DNA from: Sporotomaculum syntrophicum | Lineage (GTDB): Bacteria; Bacillota; Desulfotomaculia; Desulfotomaculales; Desulfallaceae | DNA: 64,000 nucleotides | NCBI RefSeq assembly: GCF_009932395.1 | Contig: NZ_LSRS01000002.1 | Location: 385,077-449,076 of the forward strand | Direction of reading: 5' to 3' | In this document: one piece after another, positions 54,523 through 62,503 of the stretch | How the letters are laid out: each line of letters begins with the position of its first letter | Position numbering within the stretch: the first letter of the stretch is position 1 | Program-made: the position numbers and the translations under genes | Notes under the pieces: model-generated | Told to the model about the DNA's origin: nothing | What the model saw: the letters and a program-made list of their open reading frames with translations, nothing else | Database searches by the model: none

Positions 54523-54552
54523 ATTATAGTTTGCTATTTGCCAAAAAAACAA
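54523..54552 (-). promoter_or_regulatory. Leftward promoter for repressor-protease-integrase
   Basis: On the minus strand TTGTTT (54552-54547), an 18-base spacer and TATAAT (54528-54523). Operator 2 lies between the two hexamers. Confidence 0.6.
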
Positions 54553-54601
54553 GTGTTTTCTTTGCTTCTTGGCAAAATGCAAAATTTTTTGTTTTCATTC
54601 A

Positions 54602-54630
54602 TTGCATATCGCCAACCAAGCTGTTATAAT
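54602..54630 (+). promoter_or_regulatory. Rightward early promoter
   Basis: TTGCAT (54602-54607), a 17-base spacer and a perfect TATAAT (54625-54630). Operator 4 covers the -35, and operator 5 lies just after the -10, so bound repressor would block it. Confidence 0.8.
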
Positions 54631-54671
54631 TTAGTTAGTTGGCGAATTGCCAAGTCGGAGGTGTCATAATT

Positions 54672-54926
54672 ATGCTGACTAATCTAAAAAAAGTACGCAT
54701 GCAGAAAAAATTTTCCCAAAAGAGAATCAGTGAAATGATTGGTATATCTGAAAGCTACTACTGCCAGCTGGAAACGGGAGTAAGACGCATGTCCCTGCCC
54801 ATTGCCCGGAAAATTGCCGTTGTTTTGGGCCAGAGTATGGACGACCTTTTTATGTCTGTAAACTTTGCAGATTGCAGAGAGGATAGGTCGGCCATGAATG
54901 ACCGGGGTAACTCCGGCGCGAGGTAA
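54672..54926 (+). CDS. XRE-family regulator (Cro-like)
   Basis: This ~84-residue helix-turn-helix protein (VRMQKKFSQKRISEMIGISE then YYCQLETGVRRMSLPIARKI) is the first gene transcribed rightward from the switch region, the position of cro. It probably competes for the same operators to favour lytic growth. ATG 54672 follows CGGAGGTG; a longer form from 54639 would run through operator 5. Confidence 0.85.
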   Translation: MLTNLKKVRMQKKFSQKRISEMIGISESYYCQLETGVRRMSLPIARKIAVVLGQSMDDLFMSVNFADCREDRSAMNDRGNSGAR

Positions 54927-54928
54927 CC

Positions 54929-55144
54929 ATGCAGGTGGTGTTATACAAAGTTATAGCTAAACGCACAAAAGATGGGTTTAAGACCGTCAAACGGGAGGTC
55001 CTTGGTGCAACCGGAGACGATCCCAATGCTTACCTGGACCGTTTGGCCCGGATACTGGCGGTAAATTTGAACACCCAACACAAAAGGGAGGTGGACAAAT
55101 TGTCAAAGGCGGCAACCGAACCCCGGGCGCAACCCGGTGCTTAA
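54929..55144 (+). CDS. Small phage protein, unknown function
   Basis: This 71-residue basic protein (MQVVLYKVIAKRTKDGFKT start) shows no family I recognise. It sits two bases after the Cro-like gene and probably shares its early transcript. Predicted to be mixed helix and strand with a Lys/Arg-rich face. Confidence 0.55.
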   Translation: MQVVLYKVIAKRTKDGFKTVKREVLGATGDDPNAYLDRLARILAVNLNTQHKREVDKLSKAATEPRAQPGA

Positions 55145-55204
55145 AAGGCCGGTGTGTGCGGCAAATCCAATTAATTGGTTACTAATTTAAAGGAGGAATA
55201 AACA

Positions 55205-56443
55205 ATGGCCATCCAATTCCACCGCGCCCTGCGCAAGAAGGCCAAGCTGCGCCTGGCCATCGCCGGTCCCGCCGGCAGCGGAAAAACTTACAGCGCCTTG
55301 CTTACGGCATTTGGCCTGGGTGGGCCGGTCGCCCTTATCGACACGGAACGCGGATCGGGAGAGCTCTACGCCCACCTGGGTGAATACGACGTTTGTACCC
55401 TCACCGCTCCCTTCACACCGGAAAAATACATCGAGGCTATCCGGGCGGCAGAAAACGCCGGCTACCAAATTACCATCATCGACAGCCTCTCCCATGCCTG
55501 GGCCGGCCCGGGCGGCGTGCTGGATATCCACGGTTTCGCGGCAGATAAAGGCGGCAACTCCTGGAGCGCCTGGCGGCAGGTGACCCCGCGTCACAACGAA
55601 TTGGTGGACACCATGCTGCAGTCCAGGTGCCACATCATCGCCACCCTGCGCTCTAAGATGGAGCATGTCCAGGTGGTGGAGAACGGCAAAACGGTGGTCA
55701 AAAAAATAGGCATGAACCCCATCCAGCGTGACGGGCTGGAGTACGAATTCACGGTTTTCCTGGACCTGGACCACAACCATACGGCCAGTGCCAGCAAAGA
55801 CCGCACCGGCCTGTTCGACGGGCAGGTGTTCAAGCCCACACCGGAAACGGGTGGTAAACTGCTGGGATGGCTGGAGGCCGGTGTCGATGCACAGCCTCGC
55901 GCCGAACGACAGCCTAACCTGGTGGTAGTTGGCGGCGTACAGGCCGAAGCAGCCGGTGCTGCAGGCGGTACCAGAGGATATACGGGACTTGCAGCGGATA
56001 ACAACGGCGGCGGTATTCCGGTCGAACACGGACCGGCTGCGGCGGGTAATCCGCCGGCCCCGGAGCGGGATAACTTCGGGCAGCATGCGGTAACTTCGGG
56101 TCGAACGGTTAACCACCGTGAACCCTACACGCAAAATACTGTTCTCGCCGGCCAGAACCAACCCGCCAGGCAATCACGGACAATTAACCAGGCTCTGGCC
56201 ACTCCGGCGCAGGTTAAAAAGATATTAGCCTCAGCCGGAGAAGCCGGGCTGGGGGAAGATATGTTGCACCAGCTTGTTGAGCGGGAGACGGGCAAAACGT
56301 CAATCAAAGAACTGGCCAAGCCGGAGGCCAGCCGGATGATAGACCTGCTCTTGAGTATGGCTGACAGCAGGGCAATCTCCCAACCCGAGCCGGCACCGCT
56401 TCCACCCAGAGCGGCAAACGGCAGCAGGATGCGGCTGTTTTAG
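55205..56443 (+). CDS. Phage AAA/RecA-like ATPase (Sak4-like)
   Basis: This 412-residue protein has an N-terminal P-loop ATPase: Walker A IAGPAGSGKTYSALLTA (~19-35), ALIDTERGSGELYAHLG (Walker-A-prime region) and Walker B ITIIDSLSHAW (~95-105). It resembles AAA_24 or Sak4-type phage proteins, RecA-core ATPases that help single-strand annealing and recombination, often next to single-strand-binding proteins. The C-terminal ~190 residues are low-complexity (Ala/Gly/Pro/Asn) and probably disordered, except a helical end at ~335-385. Start ATG follows AAAGGAGG. Confidence 0.8.
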   Translation: MAIQFHRALRKKAKLRLAIAGPAGSGKTYSALLTAFGLGGPVALIDTERGSGELYAHLGEYDVCTLTAPFTPEKYIEAIRAAENAGYQITIIDSLSHAWAGPGGVLDIHGFAADKGGNSWSAWRQVTPRHNELVDTMLQSRCHIIATLRSKMEHVQVVENGKTVVKKIGMNPIQRDGLEYEFTVFLDLDHNHTASASKDRTGLFDGQVFKPTPETGGKLLGWLEAGVDAQPRAERQPNLVVVGGVQAEAAGAAGGTRGYTGLAADNNGGGIPVEHGPAAAGNPPAPERDNFGQHAVTSGRTVNHREPYTQNTVLAGQNQPARQSRTINQALATPAQVKKILASAGEAGLGEDMLHQLVERETGKTSIKELAKPEASRMIDLLLSMADSRAISQPEPAPLPPRAANGSRMRLF

Positions 56444-56459
56444 CGAACCAGGGGACATT

Positions 56460-56570
56460 CCTCTTGCCCCAAGCCTTGAACCAGAAACAAGGCAAGAGGT
56501 GCCCCCATCGAATGAGGGGCGGCATTTGCCGCCCCATGCGCTAACGCGCACCTTTTTGCTGGTGGCAAAA
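56460..56570 (+). repeat. Cluster of four hairpins between two early genes
   Basis: Hairpins occur at 56460-56499 (CCTCTTG/CAAGAGG plus inner CCTTG/CAAGG), 56516-56535 (GGGGCGGC/GCCGCCCC, loop ATTT), 56537-56550 (TGCGC/GCGCA) and 56554-56570 (TTTTGC/GCAAAA). They resemble the perfect hairpins at the right end of the window. The second could terminate transcription weakly. Confidence 0.6.
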
Positions 56571-56617
56571 GCTAATTGAACATAACCACATATTACCCAC
56601 AAAGGAGGAACAAGTTA

Positions 56618-58642
56618 ATGCGCATAAATAAACTGGCCATCCAAAATTTCCGCAACCACAGAAACAGCGCTATTGAGCTTGACAAACTGAATATATTCGT
56701 GGGACGCAACAACAGCGGAAAATCCAGTATCCTGGCCGCCATTGAATGGGCTTTGACCGGGCGCAACCTGTGGACGGACAAAGCCGGCCGGGGAGCAAAC
56801 GAGCTGATCAACCGGAGGAGCAAAGACTGCCAGGTTGGGCTGGAAATAGCTGGCCTTGGCGGCGTGGTACGAGCCATGCCGCCCCATACCCTGGCCGTTG
56901 GTAAAAGCCGGAACATCCAGGAAAGCCAGGCAGCCATCTACCACCACCTGGGAGCGGACGAACAGCTTGTTAGACAAGCACTGAATACCGGCGCTTTTAT
57001 CACCATGACACCCGCCGAACAAAAGGCATTTTTGTTTGCGTTGTGCGGTATTTCCTGCACAGCGGAGGAAATCGCTGCCGCAACGGTACAGTACCTGTGC
57101 GGGGTCGGGGTACCGGAGAAGCAGGCTCGGGAAATAGCTCGCAGGGTAAATACCCTGCTGCCCAGGGGCTTTGGCGGGGATCCAGCCATTCTGGAAGGCA
57201 TGGAGAAGCGAGCACGGGAAGAGCGACGGGAGACGAAAAAGGACCTTGAGCGGATCCGGGCCGCACTGTCTGAAATGGAACTGCCCAACTTCCCGGACAG
57301 TATTGGACCGGAGGATAAAGAGGCTGTGGAAAGACAGCTGGCCGGGCTGGAAGCTGAAAAAAACGAACTGCTTAAGGACTACGGTTCGCGTCGTGCAGCG
57401 GAAGAGAATATCGCCAAAGGCCGGGAAAGAACAGGCCGGTTAGCACTTGAATTGGATCGGCTGGGTGAAAAAGACATATTGGAGCGGGAATTGGCGAGCA
57501 AGGAGCAGGCCAAACTGGCCGCAAACGCAGGGCTTCTCAGGCTGAAAGAACAGCTGGCCCAGATGGCGGGCACGTCGGCCGAACTTGACAGGGAACTGGC
57601 GGCACTGCAGGCCGGGTGCCGGACCAGACAGGCAGTGGTGGAAAAACTGCGGTCATTTGACGGGCACTGTCCCCTGGCCCCTAAGCTGATCGCCTGCCGA
57701 ATGTCGGGCAGTGAAGTGGCAGGACTGGTCAACCAGTTAGAAACCGAAAACGATGCCGAAGCCCAGAAAATAATCAATCTTAAGGCCAGTATCCAAAAAC
57801 TGCAGGCGGGCAAGCAGGATTTGCAGCGACAAATTGAACGTGCTGAGAAAACACTTGCCGAGACTGACACTGCCCAACAGGAGCTGCGCGGGCGGATCTC
57901 CGCCATCGATCGCGCCCAAAGAGAGCTGGACAGCACAAGACAGGAAGTGGCCGCCTGGGAGGAAACGCTGCATAGGGGCGGCGCAGACCCCGAGGAAATC
58001 GACCGCCTGCAGGAACGCATCTCCCAGGGCCGGGAGATCCTCCGCCGGCTGGAGGTGGCCGAACACGGGCGCCGGCAGGCCTGCCAGCTGCAGCAGGACT
58101 TGGAGATGCTGGAAGTGGAACTGGCCGTCACCGAGCATATGGTCAAGGCCCTTGGCCCGGACGGCATCCGGAAAAGCCTGCTGGGAGACCGTCTGGCCGG
58201 GTTTATTAGGGAAATCAACACCATGCTGGCCGCCTGCACCGACGGACGCTACAAAATCACCTGGCAGGACGATTTCACCCCGCTGGTACATCAGGATAGC
58301 ACGGCCCTGCCCATAAAGTTGCTCTCTAAAAGTGAACAGCTCCGGGTGGGCATCGCGCTTCAGGCCGCTATCGCCAAAATGACCGGGCTGAACTTCCTGG
58401 CCGTGGACGAAGTGGACATGCTGGACCAGGACAACCGGGACCTGCTCACGGGCACCATGCTGGGTATGCTGGATAAGTTCGACCAGATTATGTTGTTCTG
58501 TACCGTGGGCGATGTAATCCCTCAAAATCCCGGACTGCCAAGGGTAAAGATGTTTTGGGTAGAGGACGGTATGGTCAGCGAGCTGGGCGGCGAGCGCGGC
58601 AAGTCTGCCGTGGTAGGGAGTGTCGCCCATGCCGCAGTTTAA
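56618..58642 (+). CDS. Rad50/SMC-like AAA ATPase
   Basis: This ~674-residue protein has an N-terminal Walker A VGRNNSGKSSILAAIEWAL (~26-44), long coiled coils (~180-330 and ~360-500) around a Cys-containing hinge, and a C-terminal Walker B FLAVDEVDMLDQDN with an LSKSEQLRVGIALQAAI signature. It resembles phage SbcC/gp46-type recombination ATPases, which usually pair with a nuclease (gp47/SbcD), but no such gene is seen nearby. ATG 56618 follows AAAGGAGG. It probably acts with the Sak4-like protein in phage DNA repair or replication. Confidence 0.85.
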   Translation: MRINKLAIQNFRNHRNSAIELDKLNIFVGRNNSGKSSILAAIEWALTGRNLWTDKAGRGANELINRRSKDCQVGLEIAGLGGVVRAMPPHTLAVGKSRNIQESQAAIYHHLGADEQLVRQALNTGAFITMTPAEQKAFLFALCGISCTAEEIAAATVQYLCGVGVPEKQAREIARRVNTLLPRGFGGDPAILEGMEKRAREERRETKKDLERIRAALSEMELPNFPDSIGPEDKEAVERQLAGLEAEKNELLKDYGSRRAAEENIAKGRERTGRLALELDRLGEKDILERELASKEQAKLAANAGLLRLKEQLAQMAGTSAELDRELAALQAGCRTRQAVVEKLRSFDGHCPLAPKLIACRMSGSEVAGLVNQLETENDAEAQKIINLKASIQKLQAGKQDLQRQIERAEKTLAETDTAQQELRGRISAIDRAQRELDSTRQEVAAWEETLHRGGADPEEIDRLQERISQGREILRRLEVAEHGRRQACQLQQDLEMLEVELAVTEHMVKALGPDGIRKSLLGDRLAGFIREINTMLAACTDGRYKITWQDDFTPLVHQDSTALPIKLLSKSEQLRVGIALQAAIAKMTGLNFLAVDEVDMLDQDNRDLLTGTMLGMLDKFDQIMLFCTVGDVIPQNPGLPRVKMFWVEDGMVSELGGERGKSAVVGSVAHAAV

Positions 58643-58742
58643 GGAAGTAGAAAAGCTGGGCGAATTACTGGCCGCCACCCTGGCCCAAATGGGCATGGTG
58701 GCCGGCCTCTATTCCTACCTTGACCTGCTGGAGGGCATCTAG
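58629..58742 (+). CDS. Tiny 37-residue protein overlapping the Rad50-like gene
   Basis: ATG 58629 starts inside the end of the Rad50-like gene (14-base overlap) and reads MPQFKEVEKLGELLAATLAQ, ending LDLLEGI and a stop at 58740-58742. The middle is amphipathic. I see no family; its tight overlap suggests translational coupling, so it may be real. Confidence 0.4.
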   Translation: MPQFKEVEKLGELLAATLAQMGMVAGLYSYLDLLEGI

Positions 58743-59011
58743 CGCGTGGAACTGAAAAGCTGATCAATCTTTGCGAAAACGGCGCGGAAATCTAATAATT
58801 GGCTCGGTGGGTGAAATATCTGCAAAAACCCCGCACCGAGGGACGGATATTTTTACAACCCAACGGTGGTACGTCATGAATACCACCGGCATCGAGTTCA
58901 CCAGCGGTCGGCCCATCGAACTTGCGACAGGCGGGGCTGGACCCGGTAAACCGGCGGAATTTGTAACATAAGTCTTGCGGGGGCAACCACCGGGAAAGGA
59001 GTGAAACAACA
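58743..59011 (+). other. Gap with a possible short coding stretch
   Basis: This 269-base gap in the early operon has no clear gene. A 31-codon frame from ATG 58876 to 58971 (MNTTGIEFTSGRPIEL start) has a weak GGTGG upstream, and a longer frame starts at TTG 58771. Neither has recognisable features. Confidence 0.3.
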
Positions 59012-59353
59012 TTGGAAAAGATGACCCGTAAAGAGCGCCTAGTGCTTGGGCTGATCCCGATTGGCTCTAAACAGGCCATCCATAAACGCCGGCTGGCCGA
59101 ACTGACCGGCTTAAGCGAGCGGGAAGCCCGGGAAATCATCTACCACTTGGTGGTAGAGCACGGTCTACCCATAGGCAGCAGCACCGAACCCGGTGCCGGC
59201 GGTTACTTCATCATCACAAGCGCCGAAGACATGGAGATAGCCACCCGGCACCTGAAGCCCAGGGCGGCAAAAATATTTAAACGCGCCCGGGCACTGGAGA
59301 AATTGGCGCAGCAAATGTTCAACCGTCAATTAAAGCTGGTGCTGGAGGAATGA
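59012..59353 (+). CDS. Winged-helix-like phage protein, unknown function
   Basis: This 113-residue protein has a helix-turn-helix-like section (AIHKRRLAELTGLSEREARE, ~25-44) followed by LVVEHGLPIGSST, which resembles a winged helix, and a basic helical C-terminus (~80-113). Similar small proteins precede replication genes in Firmicutes phages. The start is TTG 59012 after AAAGGAGTG. Confidence 0.65.
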   Translation: MEKMTRKERLVLGLIPIGSKQAIHKRRLAELTGLSEREAREIIYHLVVEHGLPIGSSTEPGAGGYFIITSAEDMEIATRHLKPRAAKIFKRARALEKLAQQMFNRQLKLVLEE

Positions 59354-59448
59354 ATAATTGGGATGATAAAGCCGCCTGTGCTGTACTGGCCTTTACGGTA
59401 GGATATGTTTTAGTGAGGCTGTGCGCTTTCTTGATTTGGCATTTCTAG
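59350..59448 (+). CDS. Tiny 32-residue membrane-like protein
   Basis: ATG 59350 overlaps the preceding stop (ATGA) and gives MNNWDDKAACAVLAFTVGYV continuing to a hydrophobic end, with one predicted membrane helix (~9-30). The ribosome-site spacing is very short, so reality is uncertain. Confidence 0.35.
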   Translation: MNNWDDKAACAVLAFTVGYVLVRLCAFLIWHF

Positions 59449-59497
59449 CGGTATAACCATGAGGGCGTTACAGCAAAAGAACTCAGGAGGACTGTAC

Positions 59498-60523
59498 GTG
59501 AGTAAAGCATTACATTCAGACATACCCCCAAAAATAGATATGGACGATGGCTACTTTCCGTTGGCCCGTACTGCTATCCTAACCTTGTCTAAGACCAGGC
59601 TATCCGGCTCGCAAAGGAGCATAATTGACGTAATTTTTACCCAAACATACGGCTATTACTGCGATACAAGCCCCCACGAACAGCGGGCCAAGAAACGTCA
59701 TACCAGGGCTCAGATATCCCATGAATACTTTATGACAGCCACTTGGATGGGCAAACAGGAAGTGAGCCGCGCCATTAATTCTTTAATTAAATGGCGGATT
59801 ATCGGCAGGGAAAAGAATACATCACCCTATACCTACTGGTTCAACGTCCAAGTTGACGACTGGGCACCTGACTGCTGGCGGGTTAGCAGAATAGCGAACA
59901 ATAAGCAAAACAGCGAACAGTCAGCAGCAGTTCCGCGCACAGTTAGTAGTTTGCAGGATAGCGAACAATTAGCTAGCCAGCTAACCAAAAGTTCGCAGGA
60001 TAGCGAACCAGGTATTCGCAGGACAGCTAACTGTTCGCAGGTCTCGGCCCTAGGGCCGCAAGGCGTGTCGGGTATCCTAAATAAATATATAAATAAAATA
60101 AATAAAAATAATGATGATGATAACAACAGCGGCAGCCAATTGGCAGCCCTGTTTGAAAACGAATTAGGACGGCCATTGTCCGGTTATGAAATTGATCAGC
60201 TGGAACAGTGGAGCAAGAAAACCACTTATGACTTACTGGTTGAGGCGCTAAAAAAAGCAATCCAACACGACAAATTCTCATTTGCCTATATCCAGGGCAT
60301 TTTGAAGAACTGGCATAAGGACAATGTCCTAACACTGGCTGATGTGCAAAGACACGATGTTGAATTTAAAAAGAAAGGTGGCGTAATCCGTGGCCCAACA
60401 GGAACAACTGCGAAACCCGGAAACGCTGGAGGATATCCTGCTAGGGATAAAAATGCTGGTTTTAGAAGACCGCCAAACAAATACGACAGTATCGACTTCT
60501 CCAAATTTTACTTCCAGGGATGA
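59498..60523 (+). CDS. Phage replication initiator (replisome organiser), RepO/DnaD type
   Basis: This ~341-residue protein has an N-terminal winged-helix domain like phage RepO (DGYFPLARTAILTLSKTRLS and ISHEYFMTATWMGKQEVSRA, ~12-110), a variable low-complexity linker (~130-205) and a C-terminal DnaD-like helical domain (LGRPLSGYEIDQLEQWSKKT, ~225-290). Such initiators open the phage origin and recruit the helicase loader. GTG 59498 is seven bases after AGGAGG. The linker DNA carries repeats and an AT-rich tract that look like the origin itself (59893-60124). The next gene, a DnaC-like loader, overlaps its end by 134 bases. Confidence 0.88.
   Translation: MSKALHSDIPPKIDMDDGYFPLARTAILTLSKTRLSGSQRSIIDVIFTQTYGYYCDTSPHEQRAKKRHTRAQISHEYFMTATWMGKQEVSRAINSLIKWRIIGREKNTSPYTYWFNVQVDDWAPDCWRVSRIANNKQNSEQSAAVPRTVSSLQDSEQLASQLTKSSQDSEPGIRRTANCSQVSALGPQGVSGILNKYINKINKNNDDDNNSGSQLAALFENELGRPLSGYEIDQLEQWSKKTTYDLLVEALKKAIQHDKFSFAYIQGILKNWHKDNVLTLADVQRHDVEFKKKGGVIRGPTGTTAKPGNAGGYPARDKNAGFRRPPNKYDSIDFSKFYFQG
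59893..60124. other. Apparent replication origin inside the initiator gene
   Basis: AGCGAAC occurs at 59893, 59912, 59960 and 60002, and its inverse (GTTCGC or TTCGCAGG) occurs at 59991, 60014 and 60033. One perfect dyad, GTTCGC-N6-GCGAAC, spans 59991-60008. A GGCCCTAGGGCC palindrome (60046-60057) and then a very AT-rich tract (about 60076-60124) follow. Iterons next to an AT-rich unwinding region within the initiator gene is the lambda O layout. Confidence 0.65.
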
Positions 60524-61208
60524 CGGGCAACCCAAATGCGCCATATGCCGGGACCGCGGTATTGTGGTTGATATTGAAAAAAACTGTGCTGCGCCGTGCA
60601 GCTGTCAGGCCGACCGCCGGCGGGAACGACTTTTTAAAAACAGCAAAATAACCCCTGGTTTCAAGAGTAAAACCTTTGATAACTTTTGCAGCCAGAACCG
60701 TCCGGTTGTAATTAAAAAAATGCTGCAAAGCGCTTGGCATTACGCTGCCAATTTTAAGCTATTACAGGAGAACAACTGGCTGGTACTTCTTGGTGAGCCG
60801 GGTTGCGGAAAAACTCACCTGAGCTGTGCTGTTGCTAACCAGCTGCTTGAAAAAGGCATATCTGTACTGTATTTCCCTCATGTGCAAGGTATGAACGAAC
60901 TTAAAGACACTCTGCGGGCCGGAGAGGAAAGCCTGGAGGCGCGGCTTTGGGATATGCGCAAAGTCCACTTGCTTGTGTGGGACGACCTGTTTAAGGCGCG
61001 AAGAGAACCCACTCCGTGGACGGTGGAGATTGTATTTGATATTTTAAATTACCGCTACCTGAACATGCTTCCCACTATAATATCAAGCGAATTAACACCG
61101 CAAAATTTACTAAGCATTGACGCTGCCATTGGTTCCAGGATTATGGAGCGAGGCAGGGGACATACAATGGTGGTCAGTGGTATCGAGTATAATTACCGGA
61201 TTTTATGA
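60390..61208 (+). CDS. DnaC-like helicase loader ATPase
   Basis: This 272-residue AAA+ protein has an N-terminal zinc-like region (CAICRDRG and CSCQADRRRERLF), Walker A LGEPGCGKTHLS (~130-141), Walker B LLVWDDLF and an arginine-finger region near ISSELTPQ. It would load the replicative helicase at the phage origin with the initiator encoded just upstream. The start is GTG 60390, well inside the initiator gene in another frame; the next ATG is much later. No phage helicase gene is seen, so the host DnaB is probably used. Confidence 0.9.
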   Translation: MAQQEQLRNPETLEDILLGIKMLVLEDRQTNTTVSTSPNFTSRDDGQPKCAICRDRGIVVDIEKNCAAPCSCQADRRRERLFKNSKITPGFKSKTFDNFCSQNRPVVIKKMLQSAWHYAANFKLLQENNWLVLLGEPGCGKTHLSCAVANQLLEKGISVLYFPHVQGMNELKDTLRAGEESLEARLWDMRKVHLLVWDDLFKARREPTPWTVEIVFDILNYRYLNMLPTIISSELTPQNLLSIDAAIGSRIMERGRGHTMVVSGIEYNYRIL

Positions 61209-61221
61209 GGGGAGTGGACAC

Positions 61222-61587
61222 ATGGAAGAGTTATATAACATCATCAAAGTAGACATTACCACCGGAGAGGTGCTGGAAAATAACCTGCTCGCCTTTTGGC
61301 GCACCCAGGCCCGGGGCGATGATATGCCGGGTGCCGCGGCATACCCGGCATGGCACGACCTTTCAAGGCCAAAGACAGAGACACTTATTGCAGAGCGGGT
61401 TAAGAATTATAACAGCAACCGCCGGCGGCAAAATAAAAACTCCTGGACCGATGCCGAGCTGTACCAGTTAGCTGTGTTGATAGTGCTGCAAAAACAAAAA
61501 TTCCACCAGGCTGCCGCCCAGCTAGCCAAAACACCAGGTGCATGCCGGCAGGTCTTTAGACAAATGAAAAATGCGGGAGTGATTTAA
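61222..61587 (+). CDS. Phage protein of unknown function
   Basis: This 121-residue soluble protein (MEELYNIIKVDITTGEVLEN start) has a central basic stretch (VKNYNSNRRRQNKNSWTDAE) and a C-terminal helix-turn-helix-like part (FHQAAAQLAKTPGACRQVFR). It may bind DNA. ATG 61222 follows GAGGGGAGTG. Its stop overlaps the RusA start (TAATG). I do not recognise the family. Confidence 0.65.
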   Translation: MEELYNIIKVDITTGEVLENNLLAFWRTQARGDDMPGAAAYPAWHDLSRPKTETLIAERVKNYNSNRRRQNKNSWTDAELYQLAVLIVLQKQKFHQAAAQLAKTPGACRQVFRQMKNAGVI

Positions 61588-61937
61588 TGGTTTCATTTGT
61601 AATTCCAGGCCGCCCGGTGCCTAAGCAACGTCCCAGGGCGGGCAAAAACGGGAGAATTTACACCCCGAAAAAAAGCCGTGACTATGAGAAAACCGTTGGC
61701 TGGGCAGGCAAGCAGGTGTTTAAATACCCTTACAATGGGCCGGTGAGCCTGCAGGTGAAAGTTTATCTTACTGATTCCCGCTCCCAGGGCGACTTGGACA
61801 ACTATATCAAAAGCATTCAGGACGGCCTGAATAACATAGCCTGGCGGGACGACCGGCAGGTCGTCCGCTTAAAGGCCGGATTATACGTGCGGCCCGGGGC
61901 GAAGGAACGGGTGGAAGTAATGATACAGAGGTTGTGA
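61587..61937 (+). CDS. RusA-family Holliday junction resolvase
   Basis: This 116-residue nuclease cuts Holliday junctions late in phage replication or recombination. RusA landmarks are PGRPVPKQRPRAGKNGRIYT at the start and the acidic metal motif in GDLDNYIKSIQDGLNNIAWR with DDRQV following (~70-95). It is translationally coupled to the gene upstream. Length and motifs are typical. Confidence 0.92.
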   Translation: MVSFVIPGRPVPKQRPRAGKNGRIYTPKKSRDYEKTVGWAGKQVFKYPYNGPVSLQVKVYLTDSRSQGDLDNYIKSIQDGLNNIAWRDDRQVVRLKAGLYVRPGAKERVEVMIQRL

Positions 61938-62078
61938 ATGGAGTTAATGAAGTGCACAGTCTGCCTCAAAGAATGCCCTTTGGTGGCCTGGTCACCGGAC
62001 GGCGAGTGCCCGCATTGCGAAGGCAGCGCATGGTATTGTGAAAGGTGTAAGGCAAGGTATTGCATGGGTGGCGAGTAA
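61938..62078 (+). CDS. 46-residue cysteine-rich zinc-ribbon-like protein
   Basis: ATG 61938 starts directly after the RusA stop and reads MELMKCTVCLKECP, then CPHC, YCERC and YC before a stop at 62076-62078. The eight cysteines in CxxC-type pairs suggest one or two zinc sites. Small zinc-ribbon proteins of this kind are frequent in phage early operons; function unknown. The coding stretch is too short to be picked up by length filters but has good placement. Confidence 0.55.
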   Translation: MELMKCTVCLKECPLVAWSPDGECPHCEGSAWYCERCKARYCMGGE

Positions 62079-62134
62079 TGCCGCATTAGCTAAATTATAT
62101 TGAAAAAGGAACTCAGCACAGGGAGTGAGAATAA

Positions 62135-62491
62135 ATGAGTATAGCCGATTTTAGGGCCAGGATCAAAAAAATAGAAATAGTCAATAAAGTATTAGCTGAC
62201 GGCTGGGCTCAGGCCATCCGGGTGCAGCTGGACGACATCGAATTGACCAACGAAAACTTACTGGAGCTTCGCCAATTCAGACCCAACGAATCCGTGGACG
62301 TGGTAATTAAATCGGTCCAGCCCAACCTGTTTGAAATGGCGGCCCGGAACAATAATAAAGCCCAGCCCGGTACCGCTCCAAACCGGAAACCGGCACTGGA
62401 CGAAACAACAGACGACGAAGAATTCCTGGCCTTTACCGAAGAAAATGAGGACAAGCCGAATGGGAAAGTAGTGCATGAATTTAAAGTATAA
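62135..62491 (+). CDS. Phage protein of unknown function
   Basis: This 118-residue protein has an ordered N-terminal ~70 residues (MSIADFRARIKKIEIVNKVL start, with strand-rich QLDDIELTNENLLELRQ) and an acidic disordered C-terminus (DETTDDEEFLAFTEENEDK). An acidic tail could be a protein-docking segment, as in single-strand-binding proteins, though no OB-fold motif is evident. Start ATG follows GGGAGTGAG. Confidence 0.6.
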   Translation: MSIADFRARIKKIEIVNKVLADGWAQAIRVQLDDIELTNENLLELRQFRPNESVDVVIKSVQPNLFEMAARNNNKAQPGTAPNRKPALDETTDDEEFLAFTEENEDKPNGKVVHEFKV

Positions 62492-62503
62492 AGGAGTGCG
62501 GAC

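Larger units (their letters stand above)
54499..54653. promoter_or_regulatory. Five repressor operator-like sites in the switch region
   Basis: Five related 13-15 base dyads lie at 54499-54511 (TTGCAATATGCAA), 54531-54544 (TTGCTATTTGCCAA), 54569-54582 (TTGGCAAAATGCAA), 54602-54615 (TTGCATATCGCCAA) and 54639-54653 (TTGGCGAATTGCCAA), spaced 32-38 bases apart. Sites 2 and 4 overlap the leftward and rightward promoters. The pattern is a lambda-like genetic switch bound by the flanking XRE proteins. Confidence 0.8.

Noticed and set aside
55187..56173. 328-codon frame opposite the Sak4-like ATPase gene
   Set aside because: It is the antisense frame of a well-supported P-loop gene; high GC leaves long open antisense frames.
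57737..58696. 319-codon frame opposite the Rad50-like gene
   Set aside because: Shadow of coiled-coil coding sequence on the plus strand.
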